From Kiloniellaceae bacterium (GTDB lineage: Bacteria > Pseudomonadota > Alphaproteobacteria > Kiloniellales > J153), in contig JAJFGI010000131.1 in assembly GCA_021776215.1 (NCBI GenBank), positions 1-37,535 of the forward strand: 37,535 nt of DNA, in the 5' to 3' direction. The notes below the pieces were generated by a model. That model made no database searches. It saw nothing but the letters and a program-made list of their open reading frames with translations, and was not told the origin of the DNA. Both the position numbers and the translations under genes were made by a program. Of this stretch, positions 22,714 through 31,671 are shown piece by piece; position 1 is the first letter of the stretch; every line of letters starts with the position of its first letter.

Positions 22714-24906
22714 ATGTGGTTCGGGGGGACCAATAGGCCGATCGCGATTTTAGCTGCGGCTGTGCTGCTGGCCGCCGCCACGGCGACCTTCGCGGCGGCG
22801 CAGGATGTCCTGCCGGTGGACACCTCAATTCCGGCTTTGATCAGCGCCGATAGCATCTCGTACGACGAGAATCTGGGGATCGTAACCGCGTCCGGCAACG
22901 TGGAAATCTCCCAAGACGGCCGGGTCCTGGTTGCGGACACGGTCAGTTACAACTTGCGTACCGACGTTGTCACGGCCTCGGGCAATGTCTCGGTGGTGGA
23001 AGCATCGGGCGACATCGTGTTTGCCGACTTCGTCGAGTTGACCGAGAATTTGCGCGAGGGATTCATTCGCGACATTCGCGTACTGCTGGCGGACCGCAGC
23101 CGGTTGGCCGCCGCCAGCGGCCTGCGCACCGGAGGGCGCAAGACCGTCTTTCGCAAGGGTGTCTACAGCCCCTGCGAGTTGTGCCGGGACGACCCGACCC
23201 GGGCGCCCCTATGGCAACTCAAAGCAGTAGAGATCGAGCATGACCAGGAAGAAAAGATCATTCGCTACCGCGATGCCTGGATGGAGATCTTTGGCGTGCC
23301 CGTACTCTATACGCCGTATTTCTCGCATCCCGATCCGACCGTAAAGCGAAAGAGCGGTTTCCTCGTTCCCACCATCGGTGCCTCGGAAGTTCTCGGCGGC
23401 ACATATCAACACCCATACTACTGGACCCTTGGCCCGGATCAGGATGTCACCTTCTCGCCGATCTTCACGAGCAAGCAAGGCATCGTCGCTGTGGGCGAGT
23501 ATCGCCAGCTCCTACCCAACGGACGGATCGATCTGCGGGGCAGCGGCACCTTCGGCGATCGCATAGATTCCGACGGCGTCACCAGTGAAGACGCCTTCCG
23601 TGGCCACATCGACAGCACCGTTCGTTTCGATATCGACGAGACCTGGCGGTGGGGTATCGATGCGCAGCGCGCCAGCGACGATACCTACCTGCGAATCTAT
23701 AACTTCTCGAGCCCCCGGACGCTCACCAGCCGCGCATTCGCGGAGGGATTCGACGGGCGTAACTATTTGGCGACAAACGCATATATTTATCAGGGTTTGC
23801 GCGCCACCGATAGGGATTCCGAATCCCCCATCGTGTTGCCGTTGGTCGACTACAATTATGTCAGTGAGCCGGGAATCGTCGGCGGAAAGTATACTCTCGA
23901 TGGCAATCTGCTGGCGTTGTCCCGGACCGACGGCCGCGACAGCCGCCGCGCCTCGGTCGGGGTCGGTTGGGAGTTGCCGTATAACGGTCCTCTGGGCGAT
24001 CTGTATACGGTCACCGCCCGCGTCCAAGGGGACGGGTATTGGACCAACGGCGTTGATCCGGCCACCGACGCGGTCAATCCCGGCGGACCGACCCAAAGCG
24101 ATGTGACCGGGCGAGTCTTCCCGCAACTGGCCGTGCAATGGCGTTATCCCTGGGTGCGCAGCGCCGAGGGCATGCATCAGGTCATTGAACCGATCGCTCA
24201 GGCGGTGTTCGCGCCCAATGGCTCCAATCCGGACGAGATTCCCAACGAGGACAGCCTGGATTTCGAGTTCGACGACACCAACCTGTTCAGCCTCAATCGA
24301 TTTACCGGCCTCGACCGCGTGGACCCGGGCACCCGCTTCGACTATGGCTTGAAGTGGACGGTGACAGGCGACGGCGGCGGCTATGCCAGCGCCTTCGCCG
24401 GTCAAAGTTATCGGCTGAATGAAGCCGACGTTTTCGCCCAAGGCTCTGGCGTTGAGGACAAACTCTCCGATATCGTTGGCCGCGTGCAAGTCCGCCCGAC
24501 CTATGACCTTAACCTTCTCTACCGCTTTCGTCTCGACAAGGACAACTTGGAATTCCGCCGCAACGAAGTAAATCTGAACACTGGCCCGCCGGCGCTTAAT
24601 CTCGATCTTGGCTATATCTCGGTGACATCCGACAGCACCGAGGACGAGTTTGACGACCGCGAAGAGGTGAACTGGACCTTGCGGTCGCAAATCACCCGTT
24701 ATTGGTCGGTCTATGGCGGCCAGCGGATCGATCTGGGGGAAAACCAAACCCGGCAGATTCGGATCGGCGCGGTCTACCAGGACGACTGCATTCTGGTTCA
24801 AGGTGTGGTGGAGCGGAATTTCTTCGAGGATCGAGAGATCAAGCCGGAAGATGCCTTCTTTGTCAGTATTGTATTCAAGAATCTGGGTGGCTTCGGCAAC
24901 AACTAG
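22714..24906 (+). CDS. lptD: LPS-assembly protein LptD
   Basis: A 730-residue outer-membrane barrel that inserts LPS into the outer leaflet. A signal peptide (about residues 1-29, AAA-Q) is followed by an OstA-like N-terminal domain from about residue 40 (SADSISYDENLGIVTASGNVEISQDG), then a beta-barrel from about 190 onward with alternating aromatic strands. Two cysteines form a CxxC in YSPCELC (154 and 157) and another lies in DDCILVQG near the C terminus, where LptD disulfides are expected. I chose the ATG at 22714, 8 bp past the lptG stop, because the signal peptide starts there. The upstream open part overlaps lptG. Confidence 0.94.
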   Translation: MWFGGTNRPIAILAAAVLLAAATATFAAAQDVLPVDTSIPALISADSISYDENLGIVTASGNVEISQDGRVLVADTVSYNLRTDVVTASGNVSVVEASGDIVFADFVELTENLREGFIRDIRVLLADRSRLAAASGLRTGGRKTVFRKGVYSPCELCRDDPTRAPLWQLKAVEIEHDQEEKIIRYRDAWMEIFGVPVLYTPYFSHPDPTVKRKSGFLVPTIGASEVLGGTYQHPYYWTLGPDQDVTFSPIFTSKQGIVAVGEYRQLLPNGRIDLRGSGTFGDRIDSDGVTSEDAFRGHIDSTVRFDIDETWRWGIDAQRASDDTYLRIYNFSSPRTLTSRAFAEGFDGRNYLATNAYIYQGLRATDRDSESPIVLPLVDYNYVSEPGIVGGKYTLDGNLLALSRTDGRDSRRASVGVGWELPYNGPLGDLYTVTARVQGDGYWTNGVDPATDAVNPGGPTQSDVTGRVFPQLAVQWRYPWVRSAEGMHQVIEPIAQAVFAPNGSNPDEIPNEDSLDFEFDDTNLFSLNRFTGLDRVDPGTRFDYGLKWTVTGDGGGYASAFAGQSYRLNEADVFAQGSGVEDKLSDIVGRVQVRPTYDLNLLYRFRLDKDNLEFRRNEVNLNTGPPALNLDLGYISVTSDSTEDEFDDREEVNWTLRSQITRYWSVYGGQRIDLGENQTRQIRIGAVYQDDCILVQGVVERNFFEDREIKPEDAFFVSIVFKNLGGFGNN

Positions 24907-24969
24907 GCAAGTGTGTTTTGACTGGCCCACCACGTTGTCCGCCGGGGGCCTTCAGCCTATAGTGCAGGC

Positions 24970-26277
24970 GTGATGATGACTTTCGTAGAGCAATTCCGCC
25001 GGTGGTGGCCAGCCGCCCCCAGCCGGTTCTTCACCCGCCTGGCGCGGGACTCGGCCCTTGCGGTCGGCCTTTTGCTCGCCGCCGCGGGCCCGCTGCACGC
25101 CCAGGATATGCTGCGCGCCGCGGCCGTGGTCAACGACGAGATCATCTCCATGCTCGACCTCAATATGCGGGTTCGGCTGGCCATTCTGGCGACGGGCCAA
25201 CGCGAATCGGCGGAGCTGCGGCAACGCGTGCTCTCGCAGGTCATGCGGGGGCTGATCGACGAGCGGCTGCAGGCGCAGGAGGCGCAACGCCTCGACATCT
25301 CCGTCCCCGACGACCAGTTGGACAGTGCGATAGATCAGCTCGCCAGCCGAAACAAGATGACCCGCGAGGCCTTTCTGGACGTGGTCGAGCAGCAAGGTGT
25401 CCTCAGGGAGAGCCTGCTGGAACAGATCCGCGCGCAACTGGTATGGCGAACCCTGGTGGCCCGTCGGCTGCGCCCCTCGGTGCAGATATCCGAAGAAGAG
25501 GTGCAGGAGGTTGTCAATCGCATCGTCGCCAATCGCGGCAGCACCTCGCGGCGGGTATCGGAGATCTTCCTGGCCGTCGATTCCGTCTTGCAGGAGGACG
25601 ATGTGCGGCTCAACGCCGAGCGCCTGATCGAGCAACTGCGCGCCGGCGCTGACTTCACCGCCTTGGCCCGGCAATTCTCGCAATCCGCCACGGCGCCCCA
25701 AGGCGGTGAAATCGGCTGGGTGCAGGAGGGCCAGTTGGCCCCGGAACTCGATGCCGCCCTCGCGAACATGCAGGACAGCACCATCGCCGGCCCGGTTCGC
25801 ACGTTGAGCGGGTTTCATATCCTGCTGCTGCGGGAAAGCCGGCAAGCGGCCCAGGGCGATGTCGACGTGCAGATAAAACAGGTTTTGTTGCCGATGGCGG
25901 ACGATGCGACGGAGGAGCGGCAAAAGGAAGTCGATGCGCGCGCGGTGGAACTGAGCAAACGGATCACCGGCTGCGACAACATAGAGGAAATCGCCGCCGA
26001 GGCAGGCGCCTCGGGGTCCGGCGATCTCGGGAAGATGAAGCTGGGCGATCTTCCGGCTCCCCTCCAAGGTGTCGTCGGCTCGATCCCCATCGGCCAGCCG
26101 AGTGATCCCATCCGGGTGGACGGCGGCATGAGCGTCCTGGTGGTCTGCGAACGGACAGACGCCGGCATCGACCGGGACGCGATCCGCGACCAGCTCCTCA
26201 ACGACCAGATCGACCTGCTGTCGCGGCGCTACATGCGCGACCTACGCCGAAGCGCCAATGTCGATATCCGTATATGA
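24970..26277 (+). CDS. surA: Periplasmic chaperone/peptidyl-prolyl isomerase SurA
   Basis: A 435-residue protein that escorts outer-membrane proteins across the periplasm. A long signal sequence ends at about residue 44 (PLHA-QD). The SurA N-terminal chaperone domain starts AAVVNDEIISMLDLNMRVR and contains RQRVLSQVMRGLIDERLQAQEAQR. A PpiC rotamase domain is at about 180-290 (PQGGEIGWVQEGQLAPELDAAL and TLSGFHILLLRESR). A second, degenerate one is around 290-390. GTG 24970, ATG 24973 and ATG 24976 are consecutive start options; the first is listed. The stop overlaps pdxA as ATGA. Confidence 0.93.
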   Translation: MMMTFVEQFRRWWPAAPSRFFTRLARDSALAVGLLLAAAGPLHAQDMLRAAAVVNDEIISMLDLNMRVRLAILATGQRESAELRQRVLSQVMRGLIDERLQAQEAQRLDISVPDDQLDSAIDQLASRNKMTREAFLDVVEQQGVLRESLLEQIRAQLVWRTLVARRLRPSVQISEEEVQEVVNRIVANRGSTSRRVSEIFLAVDSVLQEDDVRLNAERLIEQLRAGADFTALARQFSQSATAPQGGEIGWVQEGQLAPELDAALANMQDSTIAGPVRTLSGFHILLLRESRQAAQGDVDVQIKQVLLPMADDATEERQKEVDARAVELSKRITGCDNIEEIAAEAGASGSGDLGKMKLGDLPAPLQGVVGSIPIGQPSDPIRVDGGMSVLVVCERTDAGIDRDAIRDQLLNDQIDLLSRRYMRDLRRSANVDIRI

Positions 26278-27332
26278 GCCCGGACAAGGGCACGGAATCG
26301 CATAACGCACCGCAGCCGCTCGCCCTTACCATGGGAGAGCCGGCGGGTATCGGCGGCGAAATCACGGTGCAGGCATGGCGCGCCCTGCTGTCGACGCCGG
26401 TGCCGGACACCACCTTTTTCGTCATTGACGACCCGGCGCGGCTTGCCGCCCTGGCCCGCCAGATAGGCCTAGACGTCCCGATTGAACCGATCGGCGCGCC
26501 GGCCGAGACCGTGGCCGTGTTTCCGCGCGCCCTGCCCGTGCTGCCCATGGCGGTGCCGACAGCGGTCGCGCCGGGGCGGCCAGCGCGTGAAAATGCCGCC
26601 GCCGTGGTCGACTCGATCAGGCGGGCAGTGGATCTGGTCCGTGCCGGCGAGGCCGCGGCCGTGGTCACCAACCCGATCCATAAGCAGACCTTGTACGACG
26701 GGGGATTCGGCTTTCCCGGCCATACCGAATTCCTTGCCGATCTGGCGGGCGGCGGCGCCACGCCGGTGATGATGCTCGCCTGCCCCGGCCTACGCGTCGT
26801 CCCGGTCACGGTTCATTTGTCGTTGGCCCGCGCCGCCGCCACGCTTTCGACCGCGGCCATCGTCCATGCGGGGCAGGTGACCGCGGCCGCGCTGCGCAAC
26901 GATTTCGCCATTGCCCGGCCGCGTCTGGCGGTTGCCGGCCTGAATCCACATGCCGGGGAAGGCGGCGCCCTGGGCCGCGAGGAGATCGATATCATTGCCC
27001 CGGCCGTCGCCGAACTGCGCGGCGCGGGGATCGACGTGGCCGGCCCCGCCCCGGCGGATACATTGTTCCATGCCAGAGCGCGCGGCGCCTATGACGCGGC
27101 GCTGTGCATGTATCACGATCAAGCCCTGATCCCGTTGAAGACCATCGACTTCGACCACGGCGTGAACATTACGCTCGGCCTGCCGTTCGTGCGCACGTCG
27201 CCGGATCACGGCACCGCCTTCGAGATCGCCGGCACCGGGCGGGCGAGCCCTGTCAGCCTCCTCGCCGCCCTGGCCACCGCAGGGTCCATGGCCAGGGCCC
27301 GGGCGACGGCACGTCACCGCTCCGTTGCCTGA
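26274..27332 (+). CDS. pdxA: 4-hydroxythreonine-4-phosphate dehydrogenase
   Basis: A 352-residue NAD(P)-dependent enzyme of pyridoxal phosphate synthesis. It has TMGEPAGIGGEI at the N terminus, GHTEFLADL, and the long C-terminal active-site series MYHDQALIPLKTIDFDHGVNITLGLPFVRTSPDHGTAFEIAGTGRA with the metal-binding His residues. A segment PIHKQTLYDGGFGFPGHTEF occupies the place of the usual PINK motif. The start overlaps the surA stop (ATGA) and the stop overlaps the rsmA start by 8 nt, so the three genes are translated as a unit. Confidence 0.95.
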   Translation: MSPDKGTESHNAPQPLALTMGEPAGIGGEITVQAWRALLSTPVPDTTFFVIDDPARLAALARQIGLDVPIEPIGAPAETVAVFPRALPVLPMAVPTAVAPGRPARENAAAVVDSIRRAVDLVRAGEAAAVVTNPIHKQTLYDGGFGFPGHTEFLADLAGGGATPVMMLACPGLRVVPVTVHLSLARAAATLSTAAIVHAGQVTAAALRNDFAIARPRLAVAGLNPHAGEGGALGREEIDIIAPAVAELRGAGIDVAGPAPADTLFHARARGAYDAALCMYHDQALIPLKTIDFDHGVNITLGLPFVRTSPDHGTAFEIAGTGRASPVSLLAALATAGSMARARATARHRSVA

Positions 27333-28206
27333 ATCAGAGCCACGGCTGCCGCCGCTGCGCGACGTTATCGCCCGGCACGGGCTCGGCGCGCGCAAGTCGC
27401 TCGGCCAACACTTCCTGTTCGATCTCAATCTCACGGCCCGAATCGTGCGTGCGGCGAGCCAGTTTCTGCCCCCGCCCGGCGGCGATCTGTCCCTGGGCAC
27501 GGTCATTGAGGTGGGCCCGGGGCCCGGCGGTCTGACGCGGGCTCTGCTCGGGGCCGGCACCCGTTGTCTGGTGGCGATCGAGAAGGACCATCGCTGCGTG
27601 GCCGCGCTGGCGGAGTTGGCGGACGCTTATCCGGGCCGTTTGGATGTGCTCGAGACCGATGCCCTGGCCCTCGATGCCGCGCATATCGGCACCGCGCCGC
27701 GCCGCATCATCGCCAACCTGCCGTACAATATCTCGACCGCCCTGCTCCTCCGCTGGCTGGCCGACGTGGCGCGCGATCCAACGGCCTTCTCCGGGTTTGT
27801 CCTGATGTTTCAGAGCGAGGTCGCCGACCGCCTGAACGCGCACCCGCGCACCAAGGCATATGGCCGCCTATCGGTCATCACGCAATGGCTGTGCCATGTC
27901 CAGCCGCTGTTCGAGATTCCGGCACGGGCGTTCACGCCGCCGCCCAAGGTGACGTCCACCGTGGTCGGCCTGCAGCCACGAGCAGAGCCGCTGGCTGCGG
28001 CCGACATGCCGACGCTCGAGCGGGTTACCGCCGCCGCCTTCGGCCAGCGCCGCAAGATGCTGCGGCAAAGCCTGAGGTCATTGGGCGCCGACACCGGAGC
28101 GCTGCTGACCGCCACCGGGGTACCGGAAACCGCTCGTGCCGAAGAATTGGACGTGGAGGCGTTTTGTGCCCTAGCCCGCGCCCTGTCGGAGCAGGTAAAG
28201 GATTAG
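27325..28206 (+). CDS. rsmA: 16S rRNA (adenine1518-N6/adenine1519-N6)-dimethyltransferase
   Basis: A 293-residue KsgA-type enzyme that dimethylates two adenines in helix 45 of 16S rRNA, late in small-subunit assembly. It shows ARKSLGQHFLFD (residues 22-33), the SAM motif EVGPGPGGLT (62-71) and the catalytic NLPYNIS (131-137). Start codon is TTG at 27325, inside the 3' end of pdxA. No ATG or GTG occurs before the conserved SLGQHF segment, so the TTG is well supported. The stop shares 4 nt with the convergent gmk stop. Confidence 0.95.
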   Translation: MPESEPRLPPLRDVIARHGLGARKSLGQHFLFDLNLTARIVRAASQFLPPPGGDLSLGTVIEVGPGPGGLTRALLGAGTRCLVAIEKDHRCVAALAELADAYPGRLDVLETDALALDAAHIGTAPRRIIANLPYNISTALLLRWLADVARDPTAFSGFVLMFQSEVADRLNAHPRTKAYGRLSVITQWLCHVQPLFEIPARAFTPPPKVTSTVVGLQPRAEPLAAADMPTLERVTAAAFGQRRKMLRQSLRSLGADTGALLTATGVPETARAEELDVEAFCALARALSEQVKD

Positions 28207-28841
28207 CGCCCTTCCCGCAGTGTCTCGACGAAATCGCTGAGACCCACCTGCCGGTCCCGGCGCAGGCGTTCGGCGTGTAGGATCGACTGCACCGAGGCGA
28301 CGCTTTTCGCCACGTCGGTGTTGACCAGGATATAGTCGTATTCGGCCCAGTGGCTGACCTCGTTCGCCGCCTTGGCCATGCGGTCGCGCACCACGTCGTC
28401 GGGGTCCTGCGCGCGGCTATGCAGGCGGCGCTCCAGCTCCGCGGTGGAGGGCGGCAAAACGAAGACGCTGACCAGATCCTTGCGCGCCTTCTCGGCCAAC
28501 TGCTGTGTGCCTTGCCAGTCGATGTCGAACAGGACGTCGCGCCCGCGCGCCAGCGCCGCCTCGACCGGCGCGCGTGGCGTGCCGTAGCGATGGCCGAACA
28601 CCGTGGCGTGTTCCAGGAAGGCGCCCTTGCCGACCATCTGCGTGAACTTCTTGTCATCGATGAAGCGGTAGTGGGTGCCGTCGGCTTCGCTCGACCGCTT
28701 GGCCCGCGTCGTCGACGAGACGGAAATCTCCAAATTCTCTTCCAGCTCCATGAGCTTGCGCGCGATGGTGGTTTTGCCGGCGCCGGATGGGGACGAAAGC
28801 ACCAGCATCAGGCCGCGTCGTTTGATGCCTCCCTGCTGCAT
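28203..28841 (-). CDS. gmk: Guanylate kinase
   Basis: A 212-residue enzyme that phosphorylates GMP to GDP. The P-loop is SPSGAGKTT (17-25), followed by ISVSSTTRAKRSSEADGTHYRFI, the GMP-binding region, and DVLFDIDWQGTQQL. Length is normal. ATG 28839-28841 is listed. A second ATG at codon 12 would also retain the P-loop. It lies 22 bp downstream of yicC on the same strand, a common pairing. The stop codon converges with rsmA in a 4-nt overlap. Confidence 0.96.
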   Translation of the reverse strand: MQQGGIKRRGLMLVLSSPSGAGKTTIARKLMELEENLEISVSSTTRAKRSSEADGTHYRFIDDKKFTQMVGKGAFLEHATVFGHRYGTPRAPVEAALARGRDVLFDIDWQGTQQLAEKARKDLVSVFVLPPSTAELERRLHSRAQDPDDVVRDRMAKAANEVSHWAEYDYILVNTDVAKSVASVQSILHAERLRRDRQVGLSDFVETLREGR

Positions 28842-28863
28842 GACCGAACCGTCCTATCGCCGT

Positions 28864-29772
28864 CTATTCGATGTTCTGAATTTGCTCGCGCAACTGGTCG
28901 ATCGCCGACTTGAGATCGAGGCCGATGCGCGTGAGAGCAACATCCCATGACTTGGCGCACAGGGTGTTCGCCTCCCGGTTCAATTCCTGGCACAGGAAGT
29001 CGAGCCGCCGGCCGACCGCGCCGCCGTCGCCCATCAAATCGCGGGCCGCGGCGATGTGCGCCCGCAGACGGTCCAGCTCCTCGCGCACGTCCGACTTGGC
29101 GACCAGGATCGCCGCCTCTTGCGCCAGGCGTTCCTCCGGCAGGGCCGGCGACATTTCGAGAAGTTCGTCAACCTGGCCGCGCAGGCGCGCGCGCAGCGCC
29201 TCGGGCCGCGCCGCCTCGGCGCCGGCGGCGTCCGCGACCAGGCCGTCGATCTGTTTCAGATGGCCGGCGATCGTCGCCGCCAGGCGTTTTCCCTCGGCCC
29301 GGCGCATGGTGGTCAGCGCTTCGAGCGCGAGAATCAGGTCCTCTTCCATGGCCGCAATGCGCGTGTCCAACTCCTCGGCGGTGTCTTTTTCCTCGATGGT
29401 CTCGACCACGCCGCGAAAGGACAACAGGCCATCCAGGCGCGGTGGCGCCGCCTTGACCTCGCTCTCGATCTCCGCCAGCAACGAGAGAAGTTGCTGCAAG
29501 AGCTCACGGTTGACCTTCAGGTGCGCGGGGGTTGCGCTGCGGTCCACGGATAGCGAGATCTGCAGGTTGCCGCGGGTACAACGCTTGGGCACGACGCTGC
29601 GGGTAGCTGCATCGAGGGCTTCGTATCCGCCCGGCAGCCGTGACCGAATATCCAGGTTGCGGCCATTCAGGCTCTTAATCTCCCACGCCCAGGAGACCGT
29701 GCCATCGCCGCCTTCCTGGCGCGCAAAGCCGGTCATGCTGGAGATCGTCCCGTTTGTCGTCGGCTTGGCCAT
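28864..29772 (-). CDS. yicC: YicC-family endoribonuclease
   Basis: A 302-residue protein with the YicC N-terminal region SSMTGFARQEGGDGTVSWAWEIKSLNGRNLDIRSRLP and the C-terminal part FLCQELNREANTLCAKSWDVALTRIGLDLKSAIDQLREQIQNIE. Homologues in E. coli and B. subtilis are RNases that cut structured or small RNAs. I chose ATG 29770-29772 because similarity begins close to it; the frame extends further but without homology. It is transcribed towards gmk, the usual partner. Confidence 0.94.
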   Translation of the reverse strand: MAKPTTNGTISSMTGFARQEGGDGTVSWAWEIKSLNGRNLDIRSRLPGGYEALDAATRSVVPKRCTRGNLQISLSVDRSATPAHLKVNRELLQQLLSLLAEIESEVKAAPPRLDGLLSFRGVVETIEEKDTAEELDTRIAAMEEDLILALEALTTMRRAEGKRLAATIAGHLKQIDGLVADAAGAEAARPEALRARLRGQVDELLEMSPALPEERLAQEAAILVAKSDVREELDRLRAHIAAARDLMGDGGAVGRRLDFLCQELNREANTLCAKSWDVALTRIGLDLKSAIDQLREQIQNIE

Positions 29773-29885
29773 GGCCCCGGCTATCGTGAAATGGTAGGAA
29801 CGCCGGGACGTTATATACACGCCACCGGATAGCAACAAGTCGCCCCGCATGATCCGGCAACGGTGGCCTTCAATCGCGGTGTCCC

Positions 29886-30659
29886 ATGTCGGCCAGGTAC
29901 GCGCGTCCAAAATCGATCCTGATCACCGGCGGCTCCAGCGGTCTCGGCGCCGCGCTCGCCCGGTCCTATGCGGCGCCGGGCGTATGCCTGGCATTGACCG
30001 GGCGGGATGCCGCTCGTCTGGCAGCCGTGGCCAAGGACTGCGCCGAGCAGGGTGCCGACGTGCATGTCGAGGCGATCGACGTGCTCGAGCGCGATCGCCT
30101 GGCCGGCTGGATCGCCGCCCGCGCCGCGGCGGCCCCGCTCGATCTGCTAATTGCCAACGCCGGGATCTCCGCCGGCACCGGCGGCGGCGGAGAAGACGAC
30201 GCACAGACCCGGCATATCATGGCCATCAACGTGGATGGCGTGATCAACACGGTCATGGCGGCGGTGCCGTCCATGCGCGCGCGCCGGCATGGTCAGATCG
30301 CCATCATGTCGTCGATTGCCGCCTTTCGCGGCTTTCCCGGCGCGCCGGCCTATTGCGCCAGCAAGGCGGCCGTGCGGGTGTGGGGCGAGTCGCTGCGCGG
30401 GCAATTGGCCGGCGACGGCATCGCCGTGACCGTCATCTGTCCGGGCTACGTCAAGACGCCGATGACCGCGGTCAACCGCTTTCCCATGCCAATGCTGATG
30501 GAGAGCGACAAGGCGGCGCGGATCATTCGCCGCGGGTTGATCCGCAACAAGGCGCGCATCGCCTTTCCCTGGCCGATGTATGCGATGGTCCGGCTGCTTG
30601 CGGCGCTGCCGCCGGGGCTGATCGATCCGCTTCTGCGGAAGATGCCCGAAAAGGATTAG
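29886..30659 (+). CDS. SDR-family NAD(P)-dependent oxidoreductase
   Basis: A 257-residue classical short-chain dehydrogenase. The cofactor motif is TGGSSGLG (14-21), followed by NAG (91-93), and the catalytic set is Ser142/143, Tyr156 and Lys160 (YCASK). The C-terminal part (PWPMYAMVRLLAALPPGLIDPLLRKMPEK) resembles the SDR group with a hydrophobic, membrane-associating tail. Substrate unknown. It is the only plus-strand gene between mltG and yicC, so it stands apart from the surrounding minus-strand series. It ends 18 bp before the convergent mltG stop. Confidence 0.88.
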   Translation: MSARYARPKSILITGGSSGLGAALARSYAAPGVCLALTGRDAARLAAVAKDCAEQGADVHVEAIDVLERDRLAGWIAARAAAAPLDLLIANAGISAGTGGGGEDDAQTRHIMAINVDGVINTVMAAVPSMRARRHGQIAIMSSIAAFRGFPGAPAYCASKAAVRVWGESLRGQLAGDGIAVTVICPGYVKTPMTAVNRFPMPMLMESDKAARIIRRGLIRNKARIAFPWPMYAMVRLLAALPPGLIDPLLRKMPEKD

Positions 30660-30677
30660 ACGCCCGACACGACGATT

Positions 30678-31658
30678 CTAGTTTTGCGCGTCGCGCGCCT
30701 TGCGCCATTGCTCGACGTTGCGATTGTGTTCGGCCAGGGTTTTGGCGAAGGCATGCCCGCCATTGCCGCTGGCCACGAAGTAGAGGTAGTCGGTTTCGGC
30801 CGGATTGAGCACGGCCTCGATGGCGGCACGGCCGGGATTGGAAATCGGGCCGGGCGGCAAGCCGTCGTTGAGATAGGTGTTATAGGGGCTCGGCGTCTGC
30901 AGGTCCTGGCGAGTCAACGGCCGGCCCAGGGGACCGCTGCCGCCGGTAATTCCATACGCCACCGTCGGATCGGACTGGAGGCGCATGCCGGCCCGCAGAC
31001 GATTTACGAAGACCGAGGCGACCAGCGGCCGTTCTTCGGGAACACCGGTCTCCTTCTCGACGATCGAGGCTAGAATCATCGCCTCCTGCTTGTCCTTCAC
31101 CGGCAGGCCCGGCTTTCGGTTCGGCCAGAGGTCGTCGAGCGTTTCGTCCAGGGACCGCTGCATCCGCCGCACCAGATCGGCGCGCGAGTCCCCCCGGATA
31201 TAATGATATGTCTCCGGCAATAGCGAGCCTTCCGCCGGCGCCCCGCCCGCATCCCCGTCGAGGGCCTCGGCGTTATTGATCAGGACCACCGCCTCGGCGC
31301 TGCTCAATCCTTCGGGCAATGTCAGGCGCCGGGTGAACGGCTTACCGGCACGCAGGACCTCCATGGCATCACGCATCGACGTTCCGATCAGGAACAGATA
31401 CTCGCCCGCCTGCAAATCTCGGGTTGCGCCGCTGAGCCACACGCCGATACGAAAAATGAACGGATCATCGATAACGCCCTCGTCCCTGAGCCGGCGCGAA
31501 ATCGTTTCCACCGCGGCCCCGCGGGGCACCAGGACAATGGTGTCCGCCTCCAGCGGCCCCGGCTGCTCGAACCGGTCGAGCCCATAGAGCACGGCGAGGA
31601 CGCCCGCGAGCAAAACCACCCCCGCGAGAGCGCCGGCGATGATGAGCGAACGCCGCAC
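30678..31658 (-). CDS. mltG: Endolytic peptidoglycan transglycosylase MltG
   Basis: A 326-residue inner-membrane enzyme that cuts nascent glycan strands and sets their length. One N-terminal helix (residues 4-26) is followed by a LysM-like part (TIVLVPRGAAVETISRRL) and the YceG catalytic domain with Glu201 in SIVEKETG. Family motifs LLPETYHY, RLQSDPTVAYG, SPYNTYLNDGLPPGPISNPG and LYFVASGNGGHAF are all present. Start is GTG 31656-31658 with GGGAGG upstream. The longer open frame runs into fabF. The fabF-mltG order is common in proteobacteria. Confidence 0.95.
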   Translation of the reverse strand: MRRSLIIAGALAGVVLLAGVLAVLYGLDRFEQPGPLEADTIVLVPRGAAVETISRRLRDEGVIDDPFIFRIGVWLSGATRDLQAGEYLFLIGTSMRDAMEVLRAGKPFTRRLTLPEGLSSAEAVVLINNAEALDGDAGGAPAEGSLLPETYHYIRGDSRADLVRRMQRSLDETLDDLWPNRKPGLPVKDKQEAMILASIVEKETGVPEERPLVASVFVNRLRAGMRLQSDPTVAYGITGGSGPLGRPLTRQDLQTPSPYNTYLNDGLPPGPISNPGRAAIEAVLNPAETDYLYFVASGNGGHAFAKTLAEHNRNVEQWRKARDAQN

Positions 31659-31671
31659 GGCGCCTCCCGGA

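Noticed and set aside
23512-24933. Minus-strand 473-codon open frame over lptD
   Set aside because: Antisense to LptD, no recognisable motifs, and no ribosome binding site or promoter.
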